The position numbers and the translations under genes were made by a program. Shown piece by piece: positions 1 to 11,114 of a stretch of 64,000 bases of DNA. Origin of the DNA: Panax quinquefolius (lineage: Eukaryota; Streptophyta; Magnoliopsida; Apiales; Araliaceae); assembly GCA_020205615.1 (NCBI GenBank), contig CM035173.1, positions 54,323,300-54,387,299 on the forward strand. Direction: 5' to 3'. Positions within the stretch are counted from its first letter, which is position 1. The number at the start of each line of letters is the position of its first letter. Under the pieces are notes generated by a model. It saw only the letters and a list, made by a program, of their open reading frames with translations. It searched no databases and was not told the origin of the DNA.

Positions 1-195
1 AATATAAGCATGAGGATGATGACAATGATATAATCATTAATCAAACGAAATCAAGGATAATTATTAAAGACTTTAAATTTATTCAGAGTTTAATAATGTC
101 CAAATTATCAACATGATACTGCTTTGTGGAGTTAAATTCAAGAATAATATTGTATCAAAAATGATTTGGACATAAAAGAAATCAAATTTTATCAT

Positions 196-265
196 GAATA
201 GTACCCCAGTTGAATAGTACACCGTGAATAGTACTTCGAGAATAGTACCCTGTGAATAGTACTCC
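196..265. repeat. GTGAATAGTAC short tandem array
   Basis: About five imperfect copies of a 14-16 bp unit around GAATAGTAC. They match TACTATTCAC arrays in the other family members (21787-21880, 36420-36665, 61351-61420). It lies in the downstream half of the LTR, so it would be in the transcribed leader. Confidence 0.8.
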
Positions 266-454
266 GGCATGAAAATGTTAAAACTTATCAAGAATGCTCA
301 AAATAATATTTTCATGAAAAGATATTGGATGAAGAGAAAATATCAAAGAATTTCTGATCATTTCAAGAATTATAGAAGCAATACTTACCATAGTAAGTTT
401 AGAGTTAGGAATCTGAAATGTACAATATACGAAACTATAAATGGATTTTCAACT

Positions 455-640
455 GTCATGCGGTAGTCCGCGTAGACAGATCATTTCCATAATTTAATAA
501 TAAATGAATACGAAAGGTTATTCATCAGGCATGCGGTAGTCCGCATAGACAGGTTATTCCTACAAAATAATAAAGAATAGAATAACAAAAGGATTTCACC
601 ATGCATGCGGTAGTCCGTGAGAGACAAAGTTATTCCAATG
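455..640. repeat. GCATGCGGTAGTCCG repeat, three units
   Basis: Three copies, 70-80 bp apart, of GCGGTAGTCCG followed by a GGTTATTCC-like segment. The counterpart at 60970-61160 reads GGAATAACCTGTCTACGCGG then ACTACCGCATG. The same block occurs once in B1 (about 21556-21596) and once in B2, where element F inserted into it. Confidence 0.75.
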
Positions 641-1389
641 TAATAATAAAGAATGGAATAACAACCCTTACGAGTATTGAAAGAAATAACTCTCTTCATG
701 AATACGAACGAAATAATAACCCTTACCTTAGTAGGAGATTGGATACTGCAATAGTGTAGTAAAAGAATATTCTTCTTCTTTCTATCTGATTCTCTCTCTA
801 TAGAATTCTTTTGTGAACCGTAGTGAATTGGTGAGAATGAAAGAAGAAATAAGCTTCTATTTATTGAAGATTTCTAGCTTAGCCCTTGTAATGGGAAGAT
901 GCAAGTGGCTTGACGACTGGTGATGTGAAAAGAAAATTGGTTTGACGCCTGTAATGTGAAACAACAAGTGGTTCGACGCCTGTTATAACAACCCAATATT
1001 TTCTATACAAATAAATCAGAAATTTTGCGTATAAATTTTTTATTATTATTTATTAAAATAAATATAGGGAATATGTGCCAAGATAATGTGTATGTATTTA
1101 TGTGATGAATATAAAATATATTTATTACATGAATATTTACAAATGATTTTATTTTAGAATTTTTGATAATTATAAATTATATTCTTATAATAATTAATTT
1201 TATAGTAAAAATATTTTTATTAATTATTTTCTATGAAAATATGATTATTATATTATTTAAATAATATATGATATAATTATAGAATTATTATAATAATTAT
1301 TTTATTATATGAATTTATTTCAGAATAATTAAGTTAATTATTTAACTTGATTGGTAACGGTATTTATATGCAAGAAAATCAGATATGGA

Positions 1390-2080
1390 ATCCAAACCCT
1401 AATTCTGGTTTTGGAGCAAGGAATGAGAATAATAACATTATATTATTATTTGTCTGTGTTATAGAAGTGTACTGTATGTGTGTAATGTTAATATGTGGAA
1501 CAATTTTAATGTTACTGATAAACTCTAGTTTTGAAGTCAAATGAGACTTTAAAAATCTGTTTAGTAATTATGTTATGTGATTAATGACATTTATTATAAT
1601 ATTATTTTATTTCAGTGTTGTAAATATGTACCGTATATGCAGACCAATAATGGTTGGTCAATTATGATGTATTATGTCAAACCGTAGTTTTACTGTGGGA
1701 AACCCTAAATTGAAACTCAATTGTGAGTTTAAGACTATTATATAACTGTGTATATATGATTTTATGATTAATTAGGTTAACCCTAATTAACATTTGGATA
1801 TATTAATTTCTAGAAACCCTAATATTTGAATTATAAACCCTAATTTTGATTTGGAACCCTTATTACCAAAATTATAAGCCCTAATTGCTAAATTAGCAAG
1901 GTTAATTAAAATTAGTATATAATACCCTAATGTTCATGTATAATTAGAACCCTAATCTAATTAAGGAAACCCTAATTATAAATTTTAGAAACTAAAATTT
2001 TTATTTTATACAAACCCTAATTGGAAATCCTACAAATACTATGTGCTAAACCTTAGGGTTAAACCCTAAGGGTTTGCCAA
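1390..2080. repeat. Telobox-rich segment (AAACCCTAA cluster)
   Basis: At least nine dispersed AACCCTAA motifs, most of them the full AAACCCTAA, within about 690 bp (for example near 1394, 1702, 1780, 1815, 1835, 1950, 1968, 2011, 2060). They are not in tandem, so this is not an interstitial telomere array. They lie in the upstream part (U3) of LTR E. The counterpart in the right copy is 59565-60240 as TTAGGGTTT. Confidence 0.8.
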
Positions 2081-2591
2081 GTTTACATTTATGCCATTAA
2101 ACTCTCAAGCCAAAAGACTAAATTGCCCTTTTGTGCATTAAAGAAGCTAACATATAGGTTTTGACCTTAAGACAAGTTGTTCACCAAATCCAACAACCCC
2201 ATGTAGGTGTGTTCACTGAAATCGATATTTTCAGTTTTTAAGGTGAACCTAATTAGATCTCAACCCAGGACAATTCTAAGTACCAAAAAATCGGCTACGG
2301 ACCCATTCTAAGACAAATCCGGTTTTTTGTACTTTGCCTTGCTATTTATATTTCATAGGCCCTAGATATACTTGGACCAACCTATTGTACAAAATCCAAA
2401 TTCTTTTTTAAATAAATTTTTAACTTGCCTTGTAGAATTGGCTTAAATAACACAAAAAAGAGTATTTAGGACTTGATGGAGTTTAAATTGGTGGTCTCCT
2501 CTATTTATAAAATAGAGGTAAGACAATAAAACACAAATTAGACAATGTGGGATGCCATGTTGGTAAGACAAGAGAACCAAGTGAAGGTCAA

Positions 2592-3315
2592 GTCCCACAT
2601 TGGTTCACTTCTAAAAGTCTAAGGAAGTTTTCCTTATAAAAAGACTTCTAAGTGAATCCTTAATATCTAAGTCCCACATTGATTCACTTATAAAAGTTTA
2701 AGTAAGTTTTTCTTATAAAAGGACTTCAAAGTGAAACATTAATAGTCAAGTCCCATATTGGTTCACTTATAAAAGTCTAATGAAGTTTTCCTTATAAATA
2801 TTGGTTCATAAGTTTTCCTTAATAGAAATTTCAACATTGGTTCACTTATAAAAGTCCAAGTCCCACATACTTTGGAAAATCTTAATAGTCAAGTCCCACA
2901 TACTTGTAAAAGTCCAAGGAAGACTTATAAAAGTCCCACATTGGTTCACTTATAATAGTCTAAGGAAAGTGAAATCTTAATAGTCAAGTCCCCACATTGA
3001 TCATTTTATAAAAGTCTAGTCCAAGGAAGACTTATAAAAGTCCCACATTGGTTCACTTATAATAGTATAAGGAAAGTGAAATCTTAATAGTCAAGTCCCA
3101 CATTGATTATTTTATAAAAGTCTAAGGAAGTTTTCCTTCTAAAAAGACTACAATTGTGATTTTAATAGAAAAGTCCCACATGGGTTATTTTATAAAAGTC
3201 TAAGGAAGTTTTCCTTCTTAAAAGACTATCAAGTGAAGTTTTTCTTGAGACCTTAATAGCCAAGTCCCACATTGGTTGTTTTGTAAAAGTCTAAGAAAGT
3301 TTTTCTTATAAAAAG
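2592..3315 (+). promoter_or_regulatory. Array of snRNA-promoter-like USE plus TATA modules
   Basis: About a dozen copies of (A)AGTCCCACATTG lie in this interval. At least six are followed after exactly 32 nt by TATAAAAAG or a close variant (e.g. box at 2592-2602, TATA at 2635; box at 3264-3274, TATA at 3307), with conserved filler (AAAAGTCTAAGGAAGTTTTCC). Plant snRNA genes use an upstream sequence element RTCCCACATCG placed about four helical turns from a TATA box for Pol II and about three for Pol III. The spacing seen here fits the Pol II geometry. It lies upstream of the LTR TATA at 3706, i.e. in U3. Function is inference; no snRNA body was recognised downstream. Confidence 0.6.
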
Positions 3316-3705
3316 ACTTCCAAGTCTTTAATTTTTTTTTATATTGGGCTTGGTACAAGTCATAGGCTACTTGACCTTTAGCCGAATTTTGGCTCAAAAA
3401 CAGGTTTGGGCTGCTCTTTATTGGGCCGGTTTTTGTTAAAAATTGGGCTGAGTTTTGTTTAAAATGGGTCGGTTCTAGTAAGGTAAAAAGCGTATCGAAC
3501 CCACCAAATCGCTAATCGATTCTAAGATACCATCTCAACCTAGCATGCAGTATCGGTTCTCTATTTTGCGGACTTTTGGTATTCGGTTCTGTTCAGTTTG
3601 GACCGATTCGGTCCAGTTTTTTACCAGTGAACACCCCTAACCCCATGTGCTCTATAATTTCCAGCACTCAGCCTCTATATCAAACATACAAGTATCTTGG
3701 ACTTC

Positions 3706-3714
3706 TATAAATAG
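3706..3714 (+). promoter_or_regulatory. Probable LTR E TATA box
   Basis: TATAAATAG, followed by a run of GAGAGAGAAA and pyrimidine-rich sequence as in the R region of the other LTRs here. Conserved at 57943-57951 (minus) in the right copy. It supports plus orientation of this LTR. Confidence 0.6.
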
Positions 3715-4444
3715 ATTGAGAGAGAGAAAAATTGAACATTCATTCTCATTTTTATACAAACCCTTAGCCTATCTCTCTCAACTCAAAACCCATGAAATCC
3801 TTTGCTAAGATCAGTCACAAATCGAGCCCCACTAACAACCATAACCATATCAGTGGCCTAGAATCAAAACTTGTTCATAGAAGGTATAAAACTAACTTGA
3901 AAATATGATCTTAGTTGCTATGTTAGAAGTTAGTTTTTATATGTTAAACATGTTGTTAGTAGTGTATAATGATGATCTGGGTTGATAGATGTTGGATCCA
4001 TAACATCTATAGGCTCAGATCTAGCATTTTTCAAAATCTGGAAAATTTTCTATTGTGGTCTGACAACCGAATGTCAGACGTTCTAGATCTCAGTATGTTC
4101 ATTGCTTTGGTGTTTTAAGTGTTGGATATTGAAGTGTGTATACGATCTTTACTCTGGATCTCGAATCAAGGCCATAGCTTGAACAGATTGCAAGATATTG
4201 TTAGTTAAAGGTCGTTGACCGACCATGACTGAACAAAATCTAGGTAACCCAGATCTTGCCCAGAAATGGTCTGATAAGACTTTTGACGCCACTGATCTTG
4301 TAAACTGTTGTTGATTTGTGTTTGTTGTTGTGATACGGTTATTGTATGGTAGTTATACTACATGTTAATGCTCTTAGATCGCTTTTATCACAAACATGCT
4401 GAAATTGGGGGATGGTCAAACCAAGCAGAAAGTCCACGGATGAG

Positions 4445-4465
4445 CTTTCTGGGTAACCCAGAAAG
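4445..4465. repeat. Perfect hairpin (10-bp arms)
   Basis: Arms CTTTCTGGGT and ACCCAGAAAG separated by one base. Conserved at 57191-57211 in the other copy of LTR E. It lies downstream of the LTR TATA box, so it would be transcribed. Confidence 0.75.
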
Positions 4466-4651
4466 TTCATGAGTGTGGCTTCTGACATGGTTTGACCGGA
4501 CAAGATCTCATTATTTTGTTGTTGTTTTGTTAATGTTTTGTAATAGATCTGTTGTTCTACATGTTGGCTACACACTGAAGCTTATATATCACAAAAACAT
4601 TGCACGATCAGCATGTAGTGGGAGCCCAAAGGTCCATGCTCGAACTGTTCT

Positions 4652-4676
4652 TCATTTCTGGGCAACCCAGAAATGA
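4652..4676. repeat. Perfect hairpin (11-bp arms, 3-nt loop)
   Basis: Arms TCATTTCTGGG and CCCAGAAATGA around CAA. Conserved at 56991-57015 with loop TTG. It shares the TCTGGG/CCCAGA core with the hairpin at 4445, so the two are probably diverged duplicates. Confidence 0.75.
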
Positions 4677-4919
4677 GGAACAACCTCTGACAGCTACTTT
4701 GGGTACCTAGATCTCTATGGTTATGCATGATATGACTATGTTTGTTGTTGAATGGTGTAGTCATGCACTATTACTTTAAGATCTGACCTCAAGAATGCCT
4801 TGAATCATCATAGATTAAGAATAATAGTTGGTCAAAGTAATAACCATGATAGATGCATATGAGTTCTGGGTTTTCTTGATGAACATGAAGAATAAATATA
4901 TATAGCCAGTTACTCGTCA

Positions 4920-5990
4920 TTATATAGTGGTCTTTAATGACAATTATTTATAAAAATTATATTTTATTAAATAATTATAGAAAATTATTTTTAATTATTA
5001 AAATACAAAATAAATTATTAAAAATTATTTCAACGTCTCTAAAATTAGTTTTAATATATTTCATAAATATTTAATATTTTTGAAATATTAATGGTATTTA
5101 ATTTTTATATTAAATAAATTATTTAAAATGATTTTAATACTTCAAAAATCATTTAAAATTATATTATGGTATAAGAAAATATTTTAAGTTATTTTAATGA
5201 CTTTTAATATTTTGTGATGAAATTCATTAATAAATTAATATTAATGATAATTTAGATATTTAATAAATGAATTAAATAAATTAATTAAAATGATTTATTA
5301 TATTAAAATCATTTTAAATAATAATAAGGTATTTAAAATATTTTAAGTTATAAAATATAAATTTCAATATTTAAAGGTAAATTTCATTAATTAATTATTA
5401 TTAATGATATTAAAGTTATTTAATAATTATATTAAATAATTTAGTTTAAAAATGATTTTAATATTATAAAATTTATTTTAAATGAAAATAAAGTATTTAA
5501 AGATATTTTAAGTTATAAGATATAACTTTTAATATTTAAAGGATAATTTCATTAATAATTTAATATTAATGATATTAATTTAATATAAATGATATTAAAT
5601 TTATTTAATAATTATATTAAATAAATGGTTTTATTAATTTAAAAATCATTTAAAAGGATATAAATGAATTAAAAATATTTTAAGTTATAATTAATGACTT
5701 TTAATATTTGGATAAATAATACATTAATATTTTAATATTAATGTTAATTATTTAAAATAATTTTAAATATTTTAAAAATCATTTAAGGGTAATATTAATA
5801 TTTTAAAAGTATATTATAAATAACTTTAATATTTTGACAATGATTTCATTAATACTTTAATATTAATTAAATATTAATGATAATAGAATTATTTAATATT
5901 TAAATCATTTGATAATGATTCTGGTGTTTAAAAATTTATGATAAATTATAATAAATATTTATTAAGTCATTTAAAATAATATGACTGATA
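4920..5990. repeat. Very AT-rich degenerate repeat block in LTR E
   Basis: About 1 kb of almost pure A/T built of imperfect units of roughly 100-120 bp (ATTATTTAAAATGATTTTAATA followed by 'TATTTTAAGTTATAA' and 'TTCATTAAT'). At least six rounds are visible. No genes. The reverse-complement counterpart is about 55700-56720. Confidence 0.7.
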
Positions 5991-7195
5991 CTTATTGATA
6001 TTGAACTTCGGAATAGAGTCTTAGACTCGATAATTACCCGATAAAGCTATTTGCACAATCGGTTAATGCTTCTTTGAAATTGATATGGACTTAGATATTT
6101 TGATGATGTTAATGTTTGTTTGTGATTCAATGACTGTTGAACATGTGTGATAATGTGATTAGGTTTCGTACTGACTACGAAATAAGTACTATGTGTTATA
6201 GTATATTGTTCTAATCGAACGAATGATCTCAGTAATGATATGTCGTGATATAAAAGATAAAACTAAGTTGCATTTTATAAGCAGCAGACCAGGCAAATAT
6301 CCTACCTTTACATTTTCTTTATGGAATGGACATGAGTAAGAATGTGTCAGAATTATATTATTACTGTACAGATTATTAACCCTATATTATATACGCTCAT
6401 TGATTATCAACATGTTAGTATATGGTAATTCAGATATATATTTTGTTCGTTAATTTCTATAATTGGTTATACAAGTGTCCCCACTTGGATAATCATTGTA
6501 TTTAATCACATGTTGATACACCTTTGTTAATTACCCGTATATATATGTTGAATTATAGATTATTGTTGAACAAGATAAAACCTACCTATTATCCAACCGA
6601 ATTATTTTGGTTTGGAACCCCGACAAGTATGAACATCCCAAACATGGGAACATTTTTATGTGCCCAAGGCAGCCAGAGTGAACGATAATATCATTCTTGC
6701 ATGTAGTGTTGATCAATACAGGGTACAACGGGTTGATCACCCTCCGTGCCTGTAAGTTATGACGGTTTACAGATGAAGTTCTGTTTAACCTTTTCGAAAA
6801 TAAAAATAATGTTCATAGTATGTCACCTTAACCCTATTTATAGCCAATACGTAATTTCAAATATTTGAAAGAGGGTTGTTAAGTTATTATTATCGGTTCA
6901 GATTACTTCACAACTATTGATTTGTTGTAGAAGGGTAGTATAAAGAAAATATTTAAATTCTTTCAGCTTATATATATAATTGCTATTACTTGTTAGGCAC
7001 TCAAATGCTCATCCTTGCTTAATTTAAATGTTTTCAGCTAAGTGTGAAGAACTAGAAGGCTCATGCAGAAACAAAGGAAAAGGAAAGCTAACCAAATAAG
7101 ATTTGTGGTAGTTTATGTAATAGTTTGATATCATAGAAATGGTATCGTGAAGCACCGAGTTCGGGTTTCAAGTACCTGGATTTGGGGGCTTTACA

Positions 7196-7797
7196 CTTGT
7201 AATGTGAAACGACAAGTGGTTCGACGCCTATAATATGAAACAATAAGTGGTTCAAAGTCTGGTAAAGGCAAGTACTATTGGAAAAAGTGACTCTTAGATG
7301 ATGACATATGGGCCCCCATAGAATAAACCAAATTTATAACAAACGCCTCATAACAAACTTCTTATTTATATCAAAGATTGAATACATATTTACTACAAAT
7401 TATTTTATCTTTAATCAACAATTTTTTTTTAATCTTTCAACAATTATTCATCATTAATATTATAACTCACAATATTGAAAACCAGATCATTCCCAGGAAA
7501 GAGGGGGCTTTCCAACAACGATTTCTCCTTATTGGCGCGCAATTAGGTGACCAAACCCCTTTTCTCGACAGAACTTTCTAGACATCGTCAATAATATAAA
7601 TAATAATATGTATAACTTTATCGTCTCAATTATTGATTTAATAATATAAAATATTGTGCAGATGATATTATGACAATAATTGAATCAATAACGTGAAATA
7701 CTATGCAGCAATTACTGTAGCAATAATTGGGTATAACTGAGTGGCTTCTTACGTAAGCATCAATAATCAATATTGTGTGTTACTATGCAACCACACA
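7196..7797 (-). mobile_element. Solo LTR D, left copy, middle portion
   Basis: Reverse complement of about 53790-54381. It lies between solo LTR E and element A; the two insertions split D here. It includes the block CCAGGAAAGAGGGGGCTTTCC.. with ..GGCGCGCAATTAGGTGACC.. that is also found in B1 (about 20800-20870), B2 (about 23820-23900) and D right (about 54000-54090), confirming common family origin. Confidence 0.85.
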
Positions 7798-10185
7798 TGT
7801 GACGCCCCCAAAATTAGGTATACGTCACCCATCTTGGGTCGCCACTTACATGGTACATAAATTTAAATACAACTTATTAACCTAACTGTTGTGTACAATA
7901 CGACATAAACTGTGAGTTTGAATACAAATATTGTCTACTAGATATTATACAAACTCAAAAGGAGTCCTCATTACAACTATTATCACACTATTTCACAGAA
8001 TAGTGAGGACTACTAATGCTATCCTCTCGACCATTACTCCGCTCCCGACTCGTCCCAAATTGTGTTCTCATTTCAAGAGAACAAAGTGAAAGAAAGGGTG
8101 AGCTCAACTAGCCCAAGAAGAAATATTATGACTAAGATAATGCGTAATAAATTATCATTAGCCTTCAACAATGTTAAACCGATAAAATACAATAGACAAC
8201 CGGTTTAATCTAGCAATGAATATGCAATCCATTAAAAGAGTCAAGTAGAGAATAAAATCTACTATCTTTTAGGTTTTAAAAGGTTTTCATCAATTTTATC
8301 ATTTGAGACTCACTTTTAATAAATAAACCACCACATCTAATCATCCTGTATTACACGGTCAAGGATTTACATCAAATTATCAATGGTCATGACTATACCG
8401 AATCACACCGGTCATAATCATACCAAAAACTATCCATCAATCACGCATTACAGTGCCACTAAGGACTTTTGTCACATCATTTATATCAAGTCATGATTAT
8501 ACCGAATGATCCTCGTCATAATCATACCGAGTTCATCTATGCATGTAAGCCAAAGATAACATAATATAACATGAGGATGATGACAATGACATAGTAATTC
8601 AATAAAACAAGTTCAAGAATTATTTAATCCATGAATTATTAACGTCCGATTGTCAACATGATAATCTTTGTTTAGAGAGTAAAATTCAAGAATGATCGTA
8701 AGAATATTTCCATGAAAAGATCTTTGGATGAAATGCAAATATCAAGGATATTCTACTAATTTCATGGAGTATAGAAGTCAATGTTTTAACCAACCGGGTA
8801 TAATAAAGAATGGAATAACAAAAGAAATCACCATGCATGCGGTGCTTGCATGTATGAGTTATTCCAACAGTAATAATAATAACGGAACCAGTCGTGTGAA
8901 ATTCACACCGACAGGATGTTCCAACAGAGAATAATAAAGATGGAACCGGATCCTGTGTAAAACACACGATAGGATATTCCAACACAATGATAAAGATTTT
9001 AACCAGTCCGGTGTAAAACACACGCATGGATATTCCAACGAGAATAATAAAAAGCGGAACCAGTCCTGTAAAAACACACGACGTGATGTTCCAATGTAAT
9101 AATAGAAGAATGTCACCAAGTATAGGGTAAACCACAGATACAAAAGTTATTCCAATGAATAATAAGCAATGGAATAACATAAGGATTTCACCAAGTATAG
9201 GGTATGCCATGATACGAGGTTATGTATAGGGTATGCCACTTTTACAAAGTTATTCCAACAAAATGATAATGAATGGAATAATGAAGTTCTCTTCAAGAAG
9301 AAAGAATAACACCCTTACCGTAAAAAGAACCTAATATAGAAGTAGTGAAGTAGCGAATACTCTTCTTCTTTCTATAATTTTCTCTATAGCTTCTCTCTAT
9401 AATTTCTCTCTAGAGTTTCAATGAATTAAATGAAAATAATGAAGGAATGAGCTTCTATTTATAGGAAAATGGAATGCATAAGTAACTAATCCATGAACGG
9501 TCCGTATCGATTTACTTTAATCTGACGGTCCATATTTAAAGAAAAATCTTTAAAATAAAATATAATATATTCTATTTATATAAAAACATTTTACTATGCA
9601 AACACTATGCAATACTATGCAAAACACTATGCAACACTATGCATAATAAAATATAATATATTCTATTTATAGAATAACTTTAATAAAGTATTCTATTTTA
9701 TATAAAGATGTTTCGCATTTTATTACGTTAATAATACGAATAAAACAAAACGTCATTATCGCTATAATAATTCATATTATTAATCGACAATAATGGAATC
9801 AAACTGAGTGACTTCTCACATAAGCATCAATAATTAATACCGTGTGCTACTATGCAACCACACGACATCGTACTTTTACTACCGAGTAGTTCAACAAGAA
9901 CCACGGTAAAAACTTCCGCCGTTATTTCAATAAAATATTTTTGTCGCTTTCTCAATCCGACAATAATTACATTAATAGGGTCCACCAATGATTGAGTAGT
10001 TGTATTTAATATTCCCTGCTAAACCGAATATTCCCAGACCAATCGAATATAATATAACCACTTGTATACTTTGCAAAATTTATAAATACTACCCACAACT
10101 ATAATATTATCTCAAATTCACACCATAATATTAAAAATTATTTCGACAAAATTTAAATCTTTATTGATAAAATCTGGGTCTCACA
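7798..10185 (-). mobile_element. 3' LTR of element A
   Basis: 2,388 bp, a direct repeat of 13572-15967. Read on the minus strand it starts TGTGAGACCC and ends GGGGGCGTCACA. A TATAAATAG box (minus) is at 9455-9463. It carries a minisatellite of about 58 bp at 8810-9250. The two LTRs match over their full length with scattered SNPs and small indels concentrated in the minisatellite. Confidence 0.93.
8810..9250. repeat. Minisatellite of about 58 bp in element A LTR
   Basis: Six to seven imperfect units, each pairing a motif such as GTGTAAAACACACG with GATATTCCAAC or GTTATTCCAA and AATAATAA. Several units contain a small inverted repeat (GTGTGAA.TTCACAC). The ORFs across it (about 174 and 94 codons on the minus strand) are by-products of the repeats, not genes. 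The same array in the other LTR is at about 14590-15080. Confidence 0.75.
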
Positions 10186-10200
10186 ATCTCCCCTCCTTAT
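10186..10200 (-). other. Polypurine tract of element A
   Basis: Minus strand reads ATAAGGAGGGGAGAT directly before the 3' LTR start TGTGAGACCC, the normal position of the plus-strand primer. Just upstream (minus) the sequence still resembles the usual end of a gypsy pol reading frame, with AATTTCGAGGGTGAAATTCC. Confidence 0.85.
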
Positions 10201-10379
10201 GGAATTTCACCCTCGAAATTAGGTACGTGACGATATGATAAAGAGATGAGGATACCTTGAATACCTTTATCGTTGAAAACATTAAATTCATTTTTACAAT
10301 CCGGCCAAAGATATTCATTAACAATTCATCTTTGCACTACAGAAGCCAAAGATATACAAATCAGAAAATCAATAATGTC

Positions 10380-11040
10380 AAACTCGACAATAGTATCACG
10401 ACCACGAATTATCCATGCACTTCTTCGCCAAGGATATTCGTGTTTTCAATCTACTACCATGATTATACCGAATAATCCGTGGTCATAATCATACCAAGTC
10501 TATCAATGCACTACTACCAAAGATGACTTTTACCACATCCATGAATTAATATTTCATTCTTTGAGACTCATTTCAATAATTAATCCACATCATCGAATTA
10601 TCCACGCACTACGTGCCAAGGATATTCATTAGTATCACGACCACGAATTATCCATGCACTACTACCAAAGATAATCGTGTATTCATTAAGTATCACGACC
10701 ACAAATTATCCATGCACTACGGCCAAAGATAATTGTGTATTCATTAAGTATCACGACCACAAATTATCCATGCACTACTACCAAAGATAATTGTGTATTC
10801 ATTAGTATCACGACCACAAATTATCCATGCACTACTACCAAAGATAATTGTGTATTCATTAAGATCACGACCACAAATTATCCATGCACTACTACCAAAG
10901 ATAATTGTGTATTCATTAAGATCACGACCACAAATTATCCATGCACTACTACCAAAGATAATTGTGTATTCATTAGTATCACCACCACAAATTATCCATG
11001 CACTACGACCAAAGATAATTGTGTTTTCAATTACGGTTAT
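10380..11040. repeat. 57-bp minisatellite inside element A
   Basis: Seven near-identical units of about 57 bp between roughly 10626 and 11034, plus a diverged unit near 10387. The core is ATCACGACCACAAATTATCC then ATGCACTACTACCAAAGATA. The unit is the reverse complement of the GCCCGTAGTGCA segment in LTRs B1, B2 and D (e.g. 61790-61880), here expanded. The 138- and 86-codon ORFs with 19-residue periodicity are artefacts of the 57-bp period. Confidence 0.9.
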
Positions 11041-11114
11041 GATTATACCCTAACAATCCTCGGTCATAATCATACCAAGTCCATCTATGCACTTTCACAG
11101 AATGCACGAGATGA

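Larger units (their letters stand above)
1..983 (-). mobile_element. Solo LTR D, left copy, downstream portion
   Basis: Reverse complement of about 60631-61612, where the same LTR lies on the plus strand. The D LTR starts (minus strand) at 16313 with TGTAAGACCCCG. It reads leftward through 15973, is broken by element A, resumes at 7797, is broken by solo LTR E, and continues from 983 to the window edge. About 1.6 kb of its end lies outside the window. It contains tandem motifs typical of this LTR family (GAATAGTAC copies at about 196-265; GCGGTAGTCCG copies at about 461-640). No coding capacity; short ORFs here are chance. D, B1, B2 and A share end sequences and internal blocks, so they form one Ty3/gypsy LTR family. 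Confidence 0.85.
984..7195 (+). mobile_element. Very long solo LTR E, left copy (6.2 kb)
   Basis: Begins TATAACAACCC (TGTAACAACCC with one change) and ends GGGGGCTTTACA, giving TG..CA type termini. Flanked by CCTGT (979-983) and CTTGT (7196-7200), a 5-bp target-site duplication with one mismatch. A reverse-complement copy is at 54382-60630. No gag, pol, PBS or PPT was found inside, and a TATA box lies mid-unit (3706), so it reads as a single huge LTR left by LTR-LTR recombination rather than a full element. The last kilobase has the usual gypsy LTR tail (a pause near 7010 with 'GCTCATCC..TTTTCAGCT', then an ending near GGATTTGGGGGC). The internal coding partner is not in the window. Alternative: a non-autonomous element with undetectable LTRs. 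Confidence 0.75.

Noticed and set aside
1390..2080. Interstitial telomere array
   Set aside because: AAACCCTAA motifs are dispersed 15-100 bp apart, not tandem TTTAGGG.
2592..3315. A real snRNA gene in LTR E
   Set aside because: Promoter-like boxes are present, but no U1, U2, U4, U5 or U6 body or 3'-box was recognised after any TATA.
8686..9210. 174-codon minus-strand ORF in the element A LTR
   Set aside because: It spans the 58-bp LTR minisatellite, its residues repeat with that period, and the matching region of the other LTR is broken in frame.
10620..11040. CRISPR-like regular repeats
   Set aside because: Units are directly tandem with no variable spacers and lie inside a plant retroelement.
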